From Nymphaea colorata (Eukaryota; Streptophyta; Magnoliopsida; Nymphaeales; Nymphaeaceae), in NCBI RefSeq assembly GCF_008831285.2, contig NW_022204918.1, positions 1 through 38,310 of the forward strand: a stretch of 38,310 nucleotides of DNA, read 5' to 3'. Positions within the stretch are counted from its first letter, which is position 1; each line of letters starts with the position of its first letter. Shown here piece after piece: positions 11,719 to 21,105 of the stretch. The notes below the pieces were generated by a model. That model ran no database searches. It was not told the DNA's origin and worked only from the letters and a program-made list of their open reading frames with translations. A program made the position numbers and the translations under genes.

Positions 11719-13841
11719 TTGTTATTACATATATTTGATCACATATATTTAATTGAGAGATTAAATGATTCATTTTCACTTGTTATTACAAATATTTGAT
11801 CAATATATTTAATTGAGTGTGCGTAGCGATTTGTTACATACGTATAGAATGACTTAGTGGCTTGAAATAAGAAGTTCATTTGGAAATGAATGAGAGTCAG
11901 GTCATTAACTTGGTCCCTTACAGTTAATCTAGTGTATTTCACTTGTTATTACATCTATAATGAATGATTTAAATGATAGAAATCGTAAGTTCATATGGAT
12001 ACAAATGGGATCTATGCATTACTTTGAATGCGTGTAATTAGTCCGATGAGTTGAATTTGTTGTTACATCTATAGTGAACAATCTAAATGATTGAAATCAC
12101 GCGTTCGTACCAATACAAGTGAGATTTAAATGATTCATATGATCATGCATGCTTAATTGAATGTGTCTAACTTGTTGTTACATCTATATTAAATGATTTA
12201 GTAGATCGAAATCACAAGTTCGTATGAAAATGAATGAGATTCGAGTGATTCAATTGCTGTCTTGTGGTTTACCTAATGTGTTTCACTAGTTGTTACATTT
12301 ATAATGATTCTTAATACGGATGTCCTTAACAAGTGATTCATTTGGTGTCATATAGTTAACCTAATGTGTTTCACTTGTAATTTAATTGAATGTGCTTAAC
12401 AAGTGAATTAGGTTAACAATAGGGCACCAAATGAATCAATCAAATCTCATTCATTTTCATGCAAGCCTGTGATTTCAATCTACTAAATCATTTAACACGG
12501 ATATAACAATAAGTCAAGTACATTCAATAAAGTATGCGTGATCATATGAATCATTTAAATCTGACTCGTATTGGTACGACTATAGTGCACGATCTAAAGG
12601 ATTGAAATTACAAGTTTGTATCAATACAAGTGCAATTTAAGTGATTCAAATGATCACACATACTAAATTGAATGTGCTTAACTTATTGTTACATCCATGT
12701 TGCTTGATTAAGTGAACTGAAATCACAAGTTTGTATGAAAATGAATGTGATTCGAGTGATTCATTCGGTGTCTTATAGTTAACCTAACGTGTTTCACATG
12801 TTATTACATCCATGATCAATGATTTAACTAATTAAAACTCACAAGTTTATATGGATATAAAGGAGACCTATGCATTAGTTTGATCCTTTCTAGTTTGTAC
12901 GATAAGTTGAACATGTTGTTACATCTATAGTGATCGATGCACAAGTTCACATCAATACGAGTGGGATTTAAGTGATTCAATTGATCACGCATATTTAATT
13001 GAATGTACTTAACTTGTTGTTATGTTTATATTAAATGATTTATTAAATTCAAATCATAGGTTTATATGAAAATGAATGGCATTCGAGTGATTCATTTGGT
13101 CTCTTACAGGTAACTTAATGTGTTTCACTTGTTATTACATACATTTGATCACTTATGTTTAATCGAGAGATTATGTGATTTATTTTTACTTGTTCTTACA
13201 TACATTTGATAACTTATATTTAATTGAATGTGCGTAACCATTTGTTACATACGTATAGAATGACTTAGTGGCTTGAAAAAAGAAATCTGTTTGGAAATGA
13301 ATGAGAGTCAAGTCACTATATTGGTCCCTTATAGTTAATCTAATGTATTTCACTTGTTATTACATTTATAATGAATGATTTAAATGGTTGAAATCACAAG
13401 TTTATATGGATACAAATGGTTGAAGTCACTATATTTGTACACGTGTAGTTAGTCCGATGAGTTGAATTTGTTGTTACATCTATAGGGAACGTTCTAAAGG
13501 ATTGAAATCACATGTTCGTACGAATACAAGTCAGATTTAAGTGATTCATATAATCATGCATACTTAATTGAATGTGTTTAACTTGTTGTTACGTCTATAA
13601 TAAATGATTTAGTAGATTGAAATCACAAGTTTGTGCGAAAATAAATGAGATTCGAGTGATTCATTTGGTGTCTTGTAGTTAACCTATTGTGTTTCACTTA
13701 TTATTACATCTTTGATCAATGATTTAAATGATTAAAACTTACAAGTTTGTATGGACATAAAGGGGACCTATGCATTAGTTTGATCCCTTGTAGTTAGTTC
13801 AATAAGTTGAACTAGTTCTTACATCTATGGTGATCTATGTA
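11716..13841 (-). repeat. Inverted HOR copy, first part (interrupted by the retrotransposon)
   Basis: The satellite here is the reverse complement of the forward HOR, running from phase about 2525 down to about phase 420 at the insertion point. It includes the mirrored internal block at about 12400-12575. The same copy resumes at 23613 and reaches phase 1 at 24026, so without the element it is about 2.54 kb long. Confidence 0.85.
13837..13841. repeat. Target site duplication, left (ATGTA)
   Basis: ATGTA abuts the left LTR end (TGTCAC at 13842) and is matched exactly by ATGTA at 23608-23612 after the right LTR end (CTTACA, ending at 23607). Five base pairs is the usual length for plant Ty3/gypsy elements. 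The uninterrupted satellite monomer has a single ATGTA here, which confirms the boundaries. Confidence 0.95.
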
Positions 13842-13935
13842 TGTCACTACCCAATTTTTGACACCAAAAATTTTCTTTCATTTATATAATATAGCGGAAG
13901 CAATATTGAGTCATGACCAGAACAGAAGACATTGT

Positions 13936-13941
13936 TTTATT
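13936..13941 (-). promoter_or_regulatory. Candidate polyadenylation signal in the 3' LTR
   Basis: AATAAA on the minus strand, about 100 bases before the LTR end in element orientation. It is the only exact AATAAA I noticed in sense within the LTR. Plant poly(A) signals are loose and this would imply a very long R region if the TATA call is right, so the call is weak. Confidence 0.2.
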
Positions 13942-15069
13942 TCGATAATAAAATACTGGACCCAAACAAAAATAACCACAAATCTCCAAAACCGACGCAG
14001 TGCCCAGAATGCCAATGCCCGTCTATCACAAGACTGAGGTCGTCGCTCCAAAGCCAAAATCTATCAAGGACTACCTGTAGATAGAAAGAAGGGTCAGAAT
14101 TCCTCTGAGTATGAGAAAATCCAGCCATGTGTGGAACATGGCCCATCAAAATAATATCTGGTTTTTTGTAAAACAAATATCTTCAAATCTTAACACATAT
14201 TAGAGTAACGTCACATGTTCAGCAACAAAACGAGGTGTGCACAACCTCCCAAAATTTCGTAGGCTTCCAACCGTGGTCCTCTGACAATGTCAAGGTCATC
14301 GTGCCGAGCAACAGAAATCCCCGTGGGCACTCACGGGCAGAACAGAACATCTCTTCACCAGGCGATCCAACGGATCGAGGGCACCTGAAGTGAAGCCTCC
14401 TGAGATATCCCAGATCGCCGCTGCAGCAGCATGGTCTCTCTAGGAACCCGGGTGGAGAGACCAGGAGTCTCGCTCCCAAACAGAAACAGAACAGAATCCC
14501 GGGCCCTTGTGCCGCCCAATACCCTGTGGGCCCTCCAGTACAGCCAAAGGAGCGTGCGTCAACTGTGAGCTCAGACGCACCACTACCTCCCGGGACGAAA
14601 CCGATCACTGGGCAAAACAGAAAGCTCGCACTCGCATAACCATTGCACAAAGTCCACGTTTCGCCTTCGAATTTCAAAAGTGAGGGTTTACCAATGCTAG
14701 ACATCGTCTAGTACCTCTCACAGAAACCGTCCGCCCTCAGGCTCGGTTTTCCAAACAGAATAATTCAGCTATTTTAAATCTTAACTGAATAGCAATAGAG
14801 CAAAACTCATTGCATCTAGAAACCTCTATTAGCAATATTATAATCCTTATTTGAAACAATAAAATTTGTATTTAAATTCTCAAACGTGACTTTCCTCCTC
14901 TAATGGTTCCAAAGTTAATTTCAGAACCATATTTCTGAAATTTTAAACACCACAAAGAGCATCAAAAAGTAATATAGCATATCATGTCGTTTTTAATTTA
15001 TAAAACCCCCTTTTTGTAATTTTAAAGAATTCAGGGGGTACCAAAACGTGATTTCTTATTAAATGCATG

Positions 15070-15126
15070 GTTTTTGCTGAAAATCACTTTCCCAAGCCTC
15101 TTTTTGAAGAGGTTTTCAGCAAAAAC
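15070..15126. repeat. Nested inverted repeat in the LTR (14-bp outer stem, 6-bp inner stem)
   Basis: The outer arms GTTTTTGCTGAAAA (15070-15083) and TTTTCAGCAAAAAC (15113-15126) are perfectly complementary. Between them CCTCTT and AAGAGG (15097-15112) form a second stem. The 5' LTR has the same structure at 22334-22390. Such structures occur in LTR R/U5 regions and in small transposons, but there is no target duplication here, so I do not call a nested MITE. Confidence 0.65.
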
Positions 15127-15776
15127 GTTGCGGCATAAACGCTTAAAAGTTATAACAGTTTTTTCGCAAATTTTGATAATAAGGTGGACCCGCTTTGAAA
15201 TTTTTGATCATTGATATAAATTTGGCCCACGCTCGTTTTTCTTCATTTCACGCCTGCGTTTTCTCTCTCCTCACGAGCGCCTCTTCCTCGTCTTCGTGTT
15301 CGTCCGGTGGTGGAGTCTCCACCTTGCTTCCATGACCAAAACCAGAGAGAGATCTCTCTGTCTCGCGCCAAGGCTCCTTCCTCGCATGGTTCGCTCGACG
15401 GTGAAGCTTTCGTCGTCCTCAAAGGGGAACGAACCAGAGAGGAGGAGATTGTCTTCCTCCCCTGCCCTGACGCTAGGGTTCTTCGTGCGCTGCTTCCAAT
15501 CGACCGTCCGACCCTCTTAGCCGCCGCTGCCTCCTCTGCTGCTACCGTTTTTCATCTCTGCCTTGCGACGTGTGGAGGAACCGGCAGGGAAGGAGGAACG
15601 ACGGGAGGGTTACTGTTTTCCCCCAAACCGCTTCTGTTACAACCATCACGGTGTTCCCTTCTCTTGGAGCTCTCCAGCAACAAGAAGATTGAAGAAAACG
15701 CCCCTGCTGTCGGCGTCCGTGGCAGAAGAAAAAGGAAATCGAGGCCTCGTTCTTCACGGGAGGGGATGACTGAACG

Positions 15777-15796
15777 GGGGTTTCAGTCGAAACCCC
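15777..15796. repeat. Perfect 8-bp-stem hairpin in the LTR
   Basis: GGGGTTTC, a four-base loop AGTC, then GAAACCCC. The same hairpin is at 23041-23060. It lies about 35-55 bases downstream of the candidate TATA box in element orientation, so it could fold near the 5' end of the genomic RNA. A role is speculative. Confidence 0.6.
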
Positions 15797-15830
15797 TCAG
15801 TAAAGACCGTACCCCATTTTTTTGTGTGTG

Positions 15831-15840
15831 TGTTTTTATA
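15831..15840 (-). promoter_or_regulatory. Candidate TATA box, 3' LTR copy
   Basis: TATAAAAACA on the minus strand, about 504-513 bases into the LTR, is the best TATA-like match I found in sense orientation. Another weaker candidate (TTTATATCA) lies near 15214-15222. No transcript data support either, so the U3/R border stays uncertain. Confidence 0.35.
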
Positions 15841-16343
15841 TCAGATAAGCATGCTCTGCTTTTTTTTTAGGATTGAATGTAGTTTGGTTTCTCACGGATG
15901 AACACCCATAGCGTAATACAGAAAATCCGAGTAAAACATAAGCAGAACGGGAATCTAGAACCTCATGCTTGGATTCATTCTACATGTATATGTATCTATA
16001 CAAACTCAAAATATACAGGCTTCATGCTCCATTCATGATCGAAAATCCCCATACCTTTGAACTTTGTAGCAACTTCCAGCAGCAACCCCTGCTTCTGGTT
16101 CTCTTCCCGCAGCCACGAGCCTCAGTTCCAAGAAGAGAGCAAAAAGGAAAACGTTTCTCACTCGTTCTCTCTCTCTCTTTCTTTCTAATGTTGGACGAGC
16201 TCCTCTAAGCCTGCGGTAACAGAAAAGTCCTTGCTGTAAAATGTGGTTACATATGCCCTCATCCCTATCTTTTCCACAGATCTCTCCCTTTGATAAGCTT
16301 GATAGTTGGAAAAGGATAAGGAGAGAAAATCGTGGGGCTTACA

Positions 16344-16355
16344 TTCTTCCCCCCT
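16344..16355 (-). other. Polypurine tract (plus-strand primer)
   Basis: AGGGGGGAAGAA on the minus strand, directly abutting the 3' LTR start (TGTAAGCC). This all-purine run in the canonical place would prime second-strand DNA synthesis. About 35 bases separate it from the gag-pol stop codon. Confidence 0.9.
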
Positions 16356-16390
16356 AAAAAGAAATTTCGTCCTCGAAATTTTAGCGTACC

Positions 16391-19300
16391 TTATTGAAAT
16401 AGTTGAGGGTAGCTATTTTTCATGTCTTCTTCTGGTTCCCACGTACATTCTTTGATGCCATGATGTTGCCATTCCACTTGAACTAATGGGATGGTCTTCT
16501 TTCGCAACGCATGTTCCTTCCGGTCTATGATTCGAAGTGGCTTTTCATCTGTTGTCACGTCCTCTTGCAAATCAACCTCTTCGTAGTCTATCACATGCGA
16601 AGGATCGGGTACATATTTCCTTAGCATCGACACATGAAATACTGGATGAACATGACTATATTGTGGTGGAAGTGCAATTCGATATGCCACCACTCCAACT
16701 TTTTCCAGAATCTCGAATGGACCAATGTATCTTGGACTTAATTTTCCTTTCTTTCCGAATCGAAAAACACTTTTAGTGGGTGATATCTTGATAAAAACAT
16801 GATCTCCTGCTTCAAAAGCTAGCTCTCTTCGTCGTTGGTCTGCATAACTCTTTTGTCGACTTTGGGCAGCCAATAATTTCTTTCTAATCATGTTGACTTG
16901 ATCAGTATAATGTTGTATTACTAGAGGATCCTCAATCTTGTTGTCTCCTATCTCAGTCCAACACGACGGTGATCTACAAGGTCGGCCATAAAGAGCTTCA
17001 AACGGAGCCATTCCAATGCTAGAGTGATAGCTGTTGTTGTAGGCAAATTCAGCCAACTTCACATGTTTATCCCATTCACCCTTCCACTGCAAAACACAAG
17101 CTCTTAACATGTCTTCAAGAGTCTGGATGGTTCGTTCAGACTGTCCATCTGTCTGCGGATGAAATGCTGTACTCAGTTTCAATTTTGTTCCCAACGCTTC
17201 CTGCAACCTTCGCCAAAACTTGGATGTAAATCTTGGATCTCTGTCGGTGATTATTGATTTAGGGATTCCATGAAGTCTCACAATTTCATCAACATACAAA
17301 TCTGCCAGACTTTCTAGTGATTGTGAAATCTTGATCGGAAGAAAATGTGCAGACTTAGTTAGGCGGTCTACCACTACCCAAATAGCATCGTGTTGTCGTC
17401 GAGTACGTGGTAACCCCACTACGAAGTCCATGGTAATGTCTTCCCATTTCCATTGAGGAATTTCGATCTGTTGCATCAAACCACCTGGTTTCTGATGTTC
17501 CACTTTAACCTGTTGACACACCAAGCATTGTGAGACGAACTCAGCAATCTCTTTCTTCATTCCTGGCCACCAGAAGTTTATCCTTAAATTTTGATACATC
17601 TTTGTGCTTCCTGGATGTATGGTGTATCTTGTCTTGTGTGCCTCTTCGGGCAACTTGTTCTTCACTTCAGGATCATTCGGAACCCACAATCTACCATTGA
17701 ACCACACAGATCCATCTTCGTCCTCAAAATAAGGAGTTTCTTCTTTCTTGTGACACTCAAGTTTCAACTTCGCATATTCCGGGCTCTGTTTTTGTTTCTC
17801 AATAATTTCATCAAGGAAACTATCTCGAATTATTCCTGCACATTTCACCTTTCCATTATCATATCGCAATGGATGCCACTTTTCAAAGTCTTCCACCAAA
17901 TTCCATGTCTGCATTAATAGCCCACTAGCTTTAGCAATCGTTTTTCTACTAAGTGCATCGACAACCACATTGGCCTTTCCTGGATGATACCTTATTTCAA
18001 AGTCGTAATCTTTGAGATATTCCAGCCATCTTCTTTGTCTTAGGTTTAATTCCTTCTGCGAGAACAAATATTTGAGCGATTTGTGGTCAGAAAATACTTC
18101 AAATTCCACACCATAGAGATAATGTCTCCATATTTTTAGCGCAAATACCACAGCTCCTAATTCCAAATCGTGTGTTGGATAGTTTTTCTCGTGTTGTTTC
18201 AGTTGTCTAGAGGCATAAGCTATAACATTGTCCTTTTGCATAAGCACTGCTCCATATCCTATTCCCGAAGCATCGGTATATACCACAAATCCTTTCCTCC
18301 CATTTGGCAGTGTTAGAATTGGGGCACTAGTCAAACTGTCTTTCAACAACTGAAAACTCTTCTGACAATCCTCTGTCCACGTAAATTTCACTCCTTTTCG
18401 TAGCAGTTTAGTCATTGGGGTTGCAATTTTCGAAAAATCCTTGATGAACTTTCTGTAGTAACCTGCCAAGCCAAGAAAACTTCTGATTTCTGACACATTA
18501 GTTGGCGCATTCCATTGTTGTACAGCTTCCACTTTGGCCGGATCAACTGCCACTCCCTCCTTAGAGATTACATGTCCCAAGAAATTCACTTTGTCTAGCC
18601 AAAACTCACACTTGGAATATTTGGCATACAGTTGATTTTCTCTCAATATCCTCATCACTAACTCAAGATGTGCCGCATGCATTGCTTCACACTCGGAGTA
18701 TACTAGCACATCATCAATGAATACTATAACGAATCGGTCTAAGTACTCGTGAAATATCCGATTCATGAGATCCATAAAAGCTGCTGGGGCATTTGTGAGT
18801 CCAAAAGGCATCACTCGAAACTCATAATGCCCATAACGTGTGCGAAATGCTGTTTTGGAAATATCTTCTTCCTTAATTCGCAATTGATGGTATCCCGACC
18901 TCAAGTCTATCTTAGAAAACACCTTTGCTTCCTTTAATTGATCGAATAAATCTTCGATTCTAGGCAATGGATATTTGTTCTTGATTGTAACCTGATTCAA
19001 CATTCGATAGTCAATACACAACCGCATTGACCCATCTTTTTTCTTCACAAACAAGACCGGTGCTCCCCAAGGTGACACACTTGGACGAATGAATCCCTTG
19101 CTGGCCAAATCTTGGATCTGTTTCTTTAATTCTTCTAGTTCTGCTGGTGCCATTCTATATGGAGCCTTAGAAATAGGTGCCGTTCCTGGTATCAATTCAA
19201 TGCCAAACTCCACCTCTCGTATAGGAGGTAATCCGGGTAAATCTTCAGGAAACACGTCTGCGTAGTCCTTCACCGTACGCACCTCACTAATGGGTTTTAA

Positions 19301-20362
19301 TTTCTGCTCGATTGCATCCATGCTAACCAAATATGCAGTGCACCCATTTTTCATGTATTTTCTTGCCTTAACCGCCGAGACAACTAGCTTTCTTTGATCT
19401 TGGGGCGTTTTTACACTAAATTCGATCTTTTGACCATTCTCCAATTGAATCTTCAACTTCTTTTTTCTACAATCTATCGTTGCGTAGTGATGGTATAACC
19501 AATCCATTCCTAGGATTACGTCATACCCCAACATATTCATTACCACCAACTGTGCTGGTAATAAATGTTCATGTATTTCTATTTTCACATCTTCTAAATA
19601 CATTCTGCATGTGTCTTTGTTTCCCATAGGTGTAGCAACTAACAATTGATAAGGCATATTCTTTCTTTCTAACTTTAAAAGTTCAGCAAAACTCTTAGAA
19701 ACAAAAGAATGCGATGCTCCAGAATCAAACAAAACATGAGCCCAATGAGATTGTACAAGAAGGGTACCTTCAATCATGTCAGTAGGTTTCAACTCTTCAA
19801 CCGTGGTTGCGTAAACTCTGCCAGGTACCTTCTTTTCTACTGGCTGATTGGTTGCACCACGCCTCTGCTCTGCCTCTTTCTTCTTTGGGCACTCACGAAT
19901 AAAATGACCTTGTGCTCCACAGTAAAGACATGCTCCGATATCTCTGTAACATGGTTTACCAGGATGTTGGCGATGACACTTGGGGCATTCACCGTCCCCC
20001 CTGGATGTTGATGGCCTCTGTCTCTTGAATCTGTCCCCTTGGTTTCCCCTGTCACTGCGCCCTCTCTTAAACATGTCAGGTCTCGACCTGGGTCGCAGAG
20101 ATTCACTCTTCCTATCTGTCCCTTGCATCCTGTTCCAGCCCTCCTCCAGACGTGTGGCCATGTCGATAGCGTCGTCTAGATCTCTCGGATGACTACTAAT
20201 TACTTGGTTCTGCAACCCGTCTTTAAGTCCTCTGACGAACTTATTTGCTCGGTCCGCATCAGTAACATACACATGGGGGCAATATTTTTCCAAATGTCTG
20301 AATTTGACGATGTATTCGTGCAGACTCAGACTCCCTTGTTGAAGGTCCAGGAATTCTTGCAT
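16391..20362 (-). CDS. gag-pol: Gag (C-terminal part)-Pol polyprotein of the Tekay-type chromovirus
   Basis: This 1,323-residue open frame encodes the polyprotein that is cleaved into capsid/nucleocapsid and replication enzymes. Residues from the first Met after the gag stop: the end of the Retrotrans_gag domain (1-75); two zinc knuckles, C126/C129/H133/C138 and the classical C145-X2-C-X4-H153-X4-C158; aspartic protease with DSGA at 213-216 and ILGMDWL at 283-289; reverse transcriptase with FIDD at 548-551; RNase H with D697, E734, D759 and D802; integrase zinc finger H909/H916/C946/C949; catalytic D979, D1040 and E1076 (35 residues between the last two); GPF at 1214-1216; chromodomain at about 1275-1320. 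The chromodomain keeps W1298 and W1308 but seems to lack the first aromatic of a canonical cage, as in other plant elements with this ending. The frame continues from gag without a shift. Met 20362 is merely the first Met after the gag stop and probably not a natural start. The frame ends with TAA at 16391-16393. Confidence 0.95.
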   Translation of the reverse strand: MQEFLDLQQGSLSLHEYIVKFRHLEKYCPHVYVTDADRANKFVRGLKDGLQNQVISSHPRDLDDAIDMATRLEEGWNRMQGTDRKSESLRPRSRPDMFKRGRSDRGNQGDRFKRQRPSTSRGDGECPKCHRQHPGKPCYRDIGACLYCGAQGHFIRECPKKKEAEQRRGATNQPVEKKVPGRVYATTVEELKPTDMIEGTLLVQSHWAHVLFDSGASHSFVSKSFAELLKLERKNMPYQLLVATPMGNKDTCRMYLEDVKIEIHEHLLPAQLVVMNMLGYDVILGMDWLYHHYATIDCRKKKLKIQLENGQKIEFSVKTPQDQRKLVVSAVKARKYMKNGCTAYLVSMDAIEQKLKPISEVRTVKDYADVFPEDLPGLPPIREVEFGIELIPGTAPISKAPYRMAPAELEELKKQIQDLASKGFIRPSVSPWGAPVLFVKKKDGSMRLCIDYRMLNQVTIKNKYPLPRIEDLFDQLKEAKVFSKIDLRSGYHQLRIKEEDISKTAFRTRYGHYEFRVMPFGLTNAPAAFMDLMNRIFHEYLDRFVIVFIDDVLVYSECEAMHAAHLELVMRILRENQLYAKYSKCEFWLDKVNFLGHVISKEGVAVDPAKVEAVQQWNAPTNVSEIRSFLGLAGYYRKFIKDFSKIATPMTKLLRKGVKFTWTEDCQKSFQLLKDSLTSAPILTLPNGRKGFVVYTDASGIGYGAVLMQKDNVIAYASRQLKQHEKNYPTHDLELGAVVFALKIWRHYLYGVEFEVFSDHKSLKYLFSQKELNLRQRRWLEYLKDYDFEIRYHPGKANVVVDALSRKTIAKASGLLMQTWNLVEDFEKWHPLRYDNGKVKCAGIIRDSFLDEIIEKQKQSPEYAKLKLECHKKEETPYFEDEDGSVWFNGRLWVPNDPEVKNKLPEEAHKTRYTIHPGSTKMYQNLRINFWWPGMKKEIAEFVSQCLVCQQVKVEHQKPGGLMQQIEIPQWKWEDITMDFVVGLPRTRRQHDAIWVVVDRLTKSAHFLPIKISQSLESLADLYVDEIVRLHGIPKSIITDRDPRFTSKFWRRLQEALGTKLKLSTAFHPQTDGQSERTIQTLEDMLRACVLQWKGEWDKHVKLAEFAYNNSYHSSIGMAPFEALYGRPCRSPSCWTEIGDNKIEDPLVIQHYTDQVNMIRKKLLAAQSRQKSYADQRRRELAFEAGDHVFIKISPTKSVFRFGKKGKLSPRYIGPFEILEKVGVVAYRIALPPQYSHVHPVFHVSMLRKYVPDPSHVIDYEEVDLQEDVTTDEKPLRIIDRKEHALRKKTIPLVQVEWQHHGIKECTWEPEEDMKNSYPQLFQ

Positions 20363-20422
20363 GCGTTTCTCTCGTGTGAAGGTTGGGATGTAGGCATGTG
20401 TGAAGGCCTCCTTGAATTCTCC

Positions 20423-20899
20423 CTAGGTTGCTTCGTGATTCGCGAACTTCACCTCACGTTGCGTCCACCACCATTCCTTAGCATCTCCTTTTAGCATAAA
20501 GGTTCCATACCGAACCTTCTTGTTGTCGGGCACTTCCAAGGTGGTAAAGATCTCCTCTGTTTCCTTTATCCATTCTTCGGCATCGTCCGCAGTGCCTTTC
20601 CCATAAAACTTCAGAGGATGCAAACTCATAAACTGTTGGTGAGTTACTCCCCTTGCCTCACCAATTGTCGTTCCGTTTGTGTTTGTACTAGTTCCTCCTG
20701 TAGAAGCATTCTGCACCAGACCCTGCATCACTCCCGTCATCATATGCAATGTGTTCATGATGAACGCTTGTTGTTGTTGATTATTTCCAACAGGTGTCCC
20801 AGTTCTGGTAGAACGAGTCTCCACATTTCGACTCCTAGTGCTGCGAGGTCCTCTGCCTCTGCCTCTGCCTCTAGCATTTCCTCCTCTAGTACGTGCCAT
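20423..20899 (-). pseudogene. gag: Gag N-terminal part, ended by a premature TAG
   Basis: The natural start is probably the Met at 20899 (MARTRGG), because chromovirus Gag proteins commonly begin this way; the frame is open a little further to a Met at 20926. Counted from that upstream Met, residues 10-48 are rich in Arg, Gly, Ser and Thr, and the capsid-like Retrotrans_gag region begins around residue 105 (FYGKGTADDAEEWI). The frame then meets TAG at 20423-20425. The same frame reopens immediately and continues through Gag into Pol with no insertion or deletion, so the lesion is a single nonsense change. On the plus strand the changed base would sit in a CAG (CHG) context, a methylation site in plants, so deamination is a plausible cause. 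Consequence: translation would yield only about 158 residues of Gag unless read through. Confidence 0.88.
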
Positions 20900-21089
20900 T
20901 GAACTACACCACACGGAGGAACACAAAATATAACTATTGTATTCGTAAGTAAAACAATTCGTTAAAGCTACTCTAAAATTTTAAAACTCAATATTCACAC
21001 TAAATCAAAAACACATTCGTAACAGGCTTGGATGACCTTTCCTCTGCTTGTGTTCGACCTTGGCATTGGACATTGACTCTAGACACTGT
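20900..21089 (-). other. Untranslated leader between PBS and gag
   Basis: About 190 bases between the primer site and the likely Gag start. No conserved domain or long ORF. Packaging signals would be expected here in functional elements, but none can be recognised by eye. Confidence 0.6.
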
Positions 21090-21101
21090 GCTCTGATACC
21101 A
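21090..21101 (-). other. Primer binding site for initiator tRNA-Met
   Basis: On the minus strand TGGTATCAGAGC is complementary to the last 12 bases of plant initiator tRNA-Met including CCA. It starts four bases (ACTT) after the 5' LTR end, a spacing typical for plant Ty3/gypsy elements. It would prime minus-strand cDNA synthesis. Confidence 0.95.
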
Positions 21102-21105
21102 AAGT

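Larger units (their letters stand above)
1..13836. repeat. Satellite array, left part (about 114-bp monomers in a 3.15-kb HOR)
   Basis: This whole stretch is tandem satellite with no gene. The monomer is recognised by boxes in a fixed order: AACTTGTGATTTCAATC, then TAAATCATTCATTATAG, then ATGTAACAACAAGTTAAGCA, then CATTCAATTAAGTATG, then CGTGATCAAATGAATCAC, then TTAAATCTCACTCGTATTG. Successive AACTTGTGATTTC-like starts in the first copy lie near 388, 495, 617, 730, 845 and 957, mostly 107-122 bp apart. Monomers within one HOR are diverged, but the same monomer position in different HOR copies is nearly identical, which defines a higher-order repeat. Orientation is forward from 1 to 11711 and inverted from 11716 to 13836. 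Stop codons are frequent in all frames and the longest ORFs are under 100 codons, so I call it non-coding. Confidence 0.95.
13842..16343 (-). repeat. 3' LTR of the retrotransposon
   Basis: A 2,502-bp direct repeat of 21106-23607 at a constant offset of 7,264 bp. In sense (minus) orientation it begins TGTAAGCCCCACGATTTTC and ends GGGTAGTGACA. Differences from the 5' LTR by hand alignment: 13848 T/G, 14224 A/C, 14235 G/A, 14237 G/T, 15024 A/T, 15137 A/G, 15539 C/T and 16260 C/T (this LTR first). There are no indels. The ORFs inside it (for example 161 codons at 14219-14704 minus and 187 codons at 15307-15870 plus) show no recognisable domain and are not called as genes. CT-rich and GT-rich short runs lie near 16161-16187 and 15822-15833. 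Confidence 0.97.

Noticed and set aside
14219-14704. 161-codon minus-strand ORF in the LTR, with an almost identical partner at 21483-21968
   Set aside because: Conservation between the two copies only reflects the recent common origin of the LTRs. Two of the three clustered LTR differences alter its last residues. The composition is low-information and no domain is recognised.
15070-15126. Nested MITE in the LTR
   Set aside because: The inverted arms are only 57 bp end to end, there is no flanking target duplication, and both LTRs contain it, so it is an internal LTR structure.
15307-15870. 187-codon plus-strand ORF, antisense to the element, in the LTR (partner at 22571-23134)
   Set aside because: GC-richer LTR sequence yields long chance ORFs, and overlapping ORFs occur here in several frames. 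No domain or promoter evidence supports a gene.
19837-20106. ORFs overlapping gag-pol on both strands
   Set aside because: They are shadows of the polyprotein frame, which alone has recognisable domains.
20363-20422. Frameshift or intron between gag and pol
   Set aside because: The 60 bases between the TAG and the next Met are in the same frame, encode 20 residues that continue the Gag domain, and lack splice-like borders. The break is a single stop codon.
16344-21105. Extra gene (envelope-like or antisense ORF) in the internal region
   Set aside because: The internal region is only 4,762 bp and is filled by leader, gag-pol and the PPT. Only about 35 bp lies between the pol stop and the PPT.
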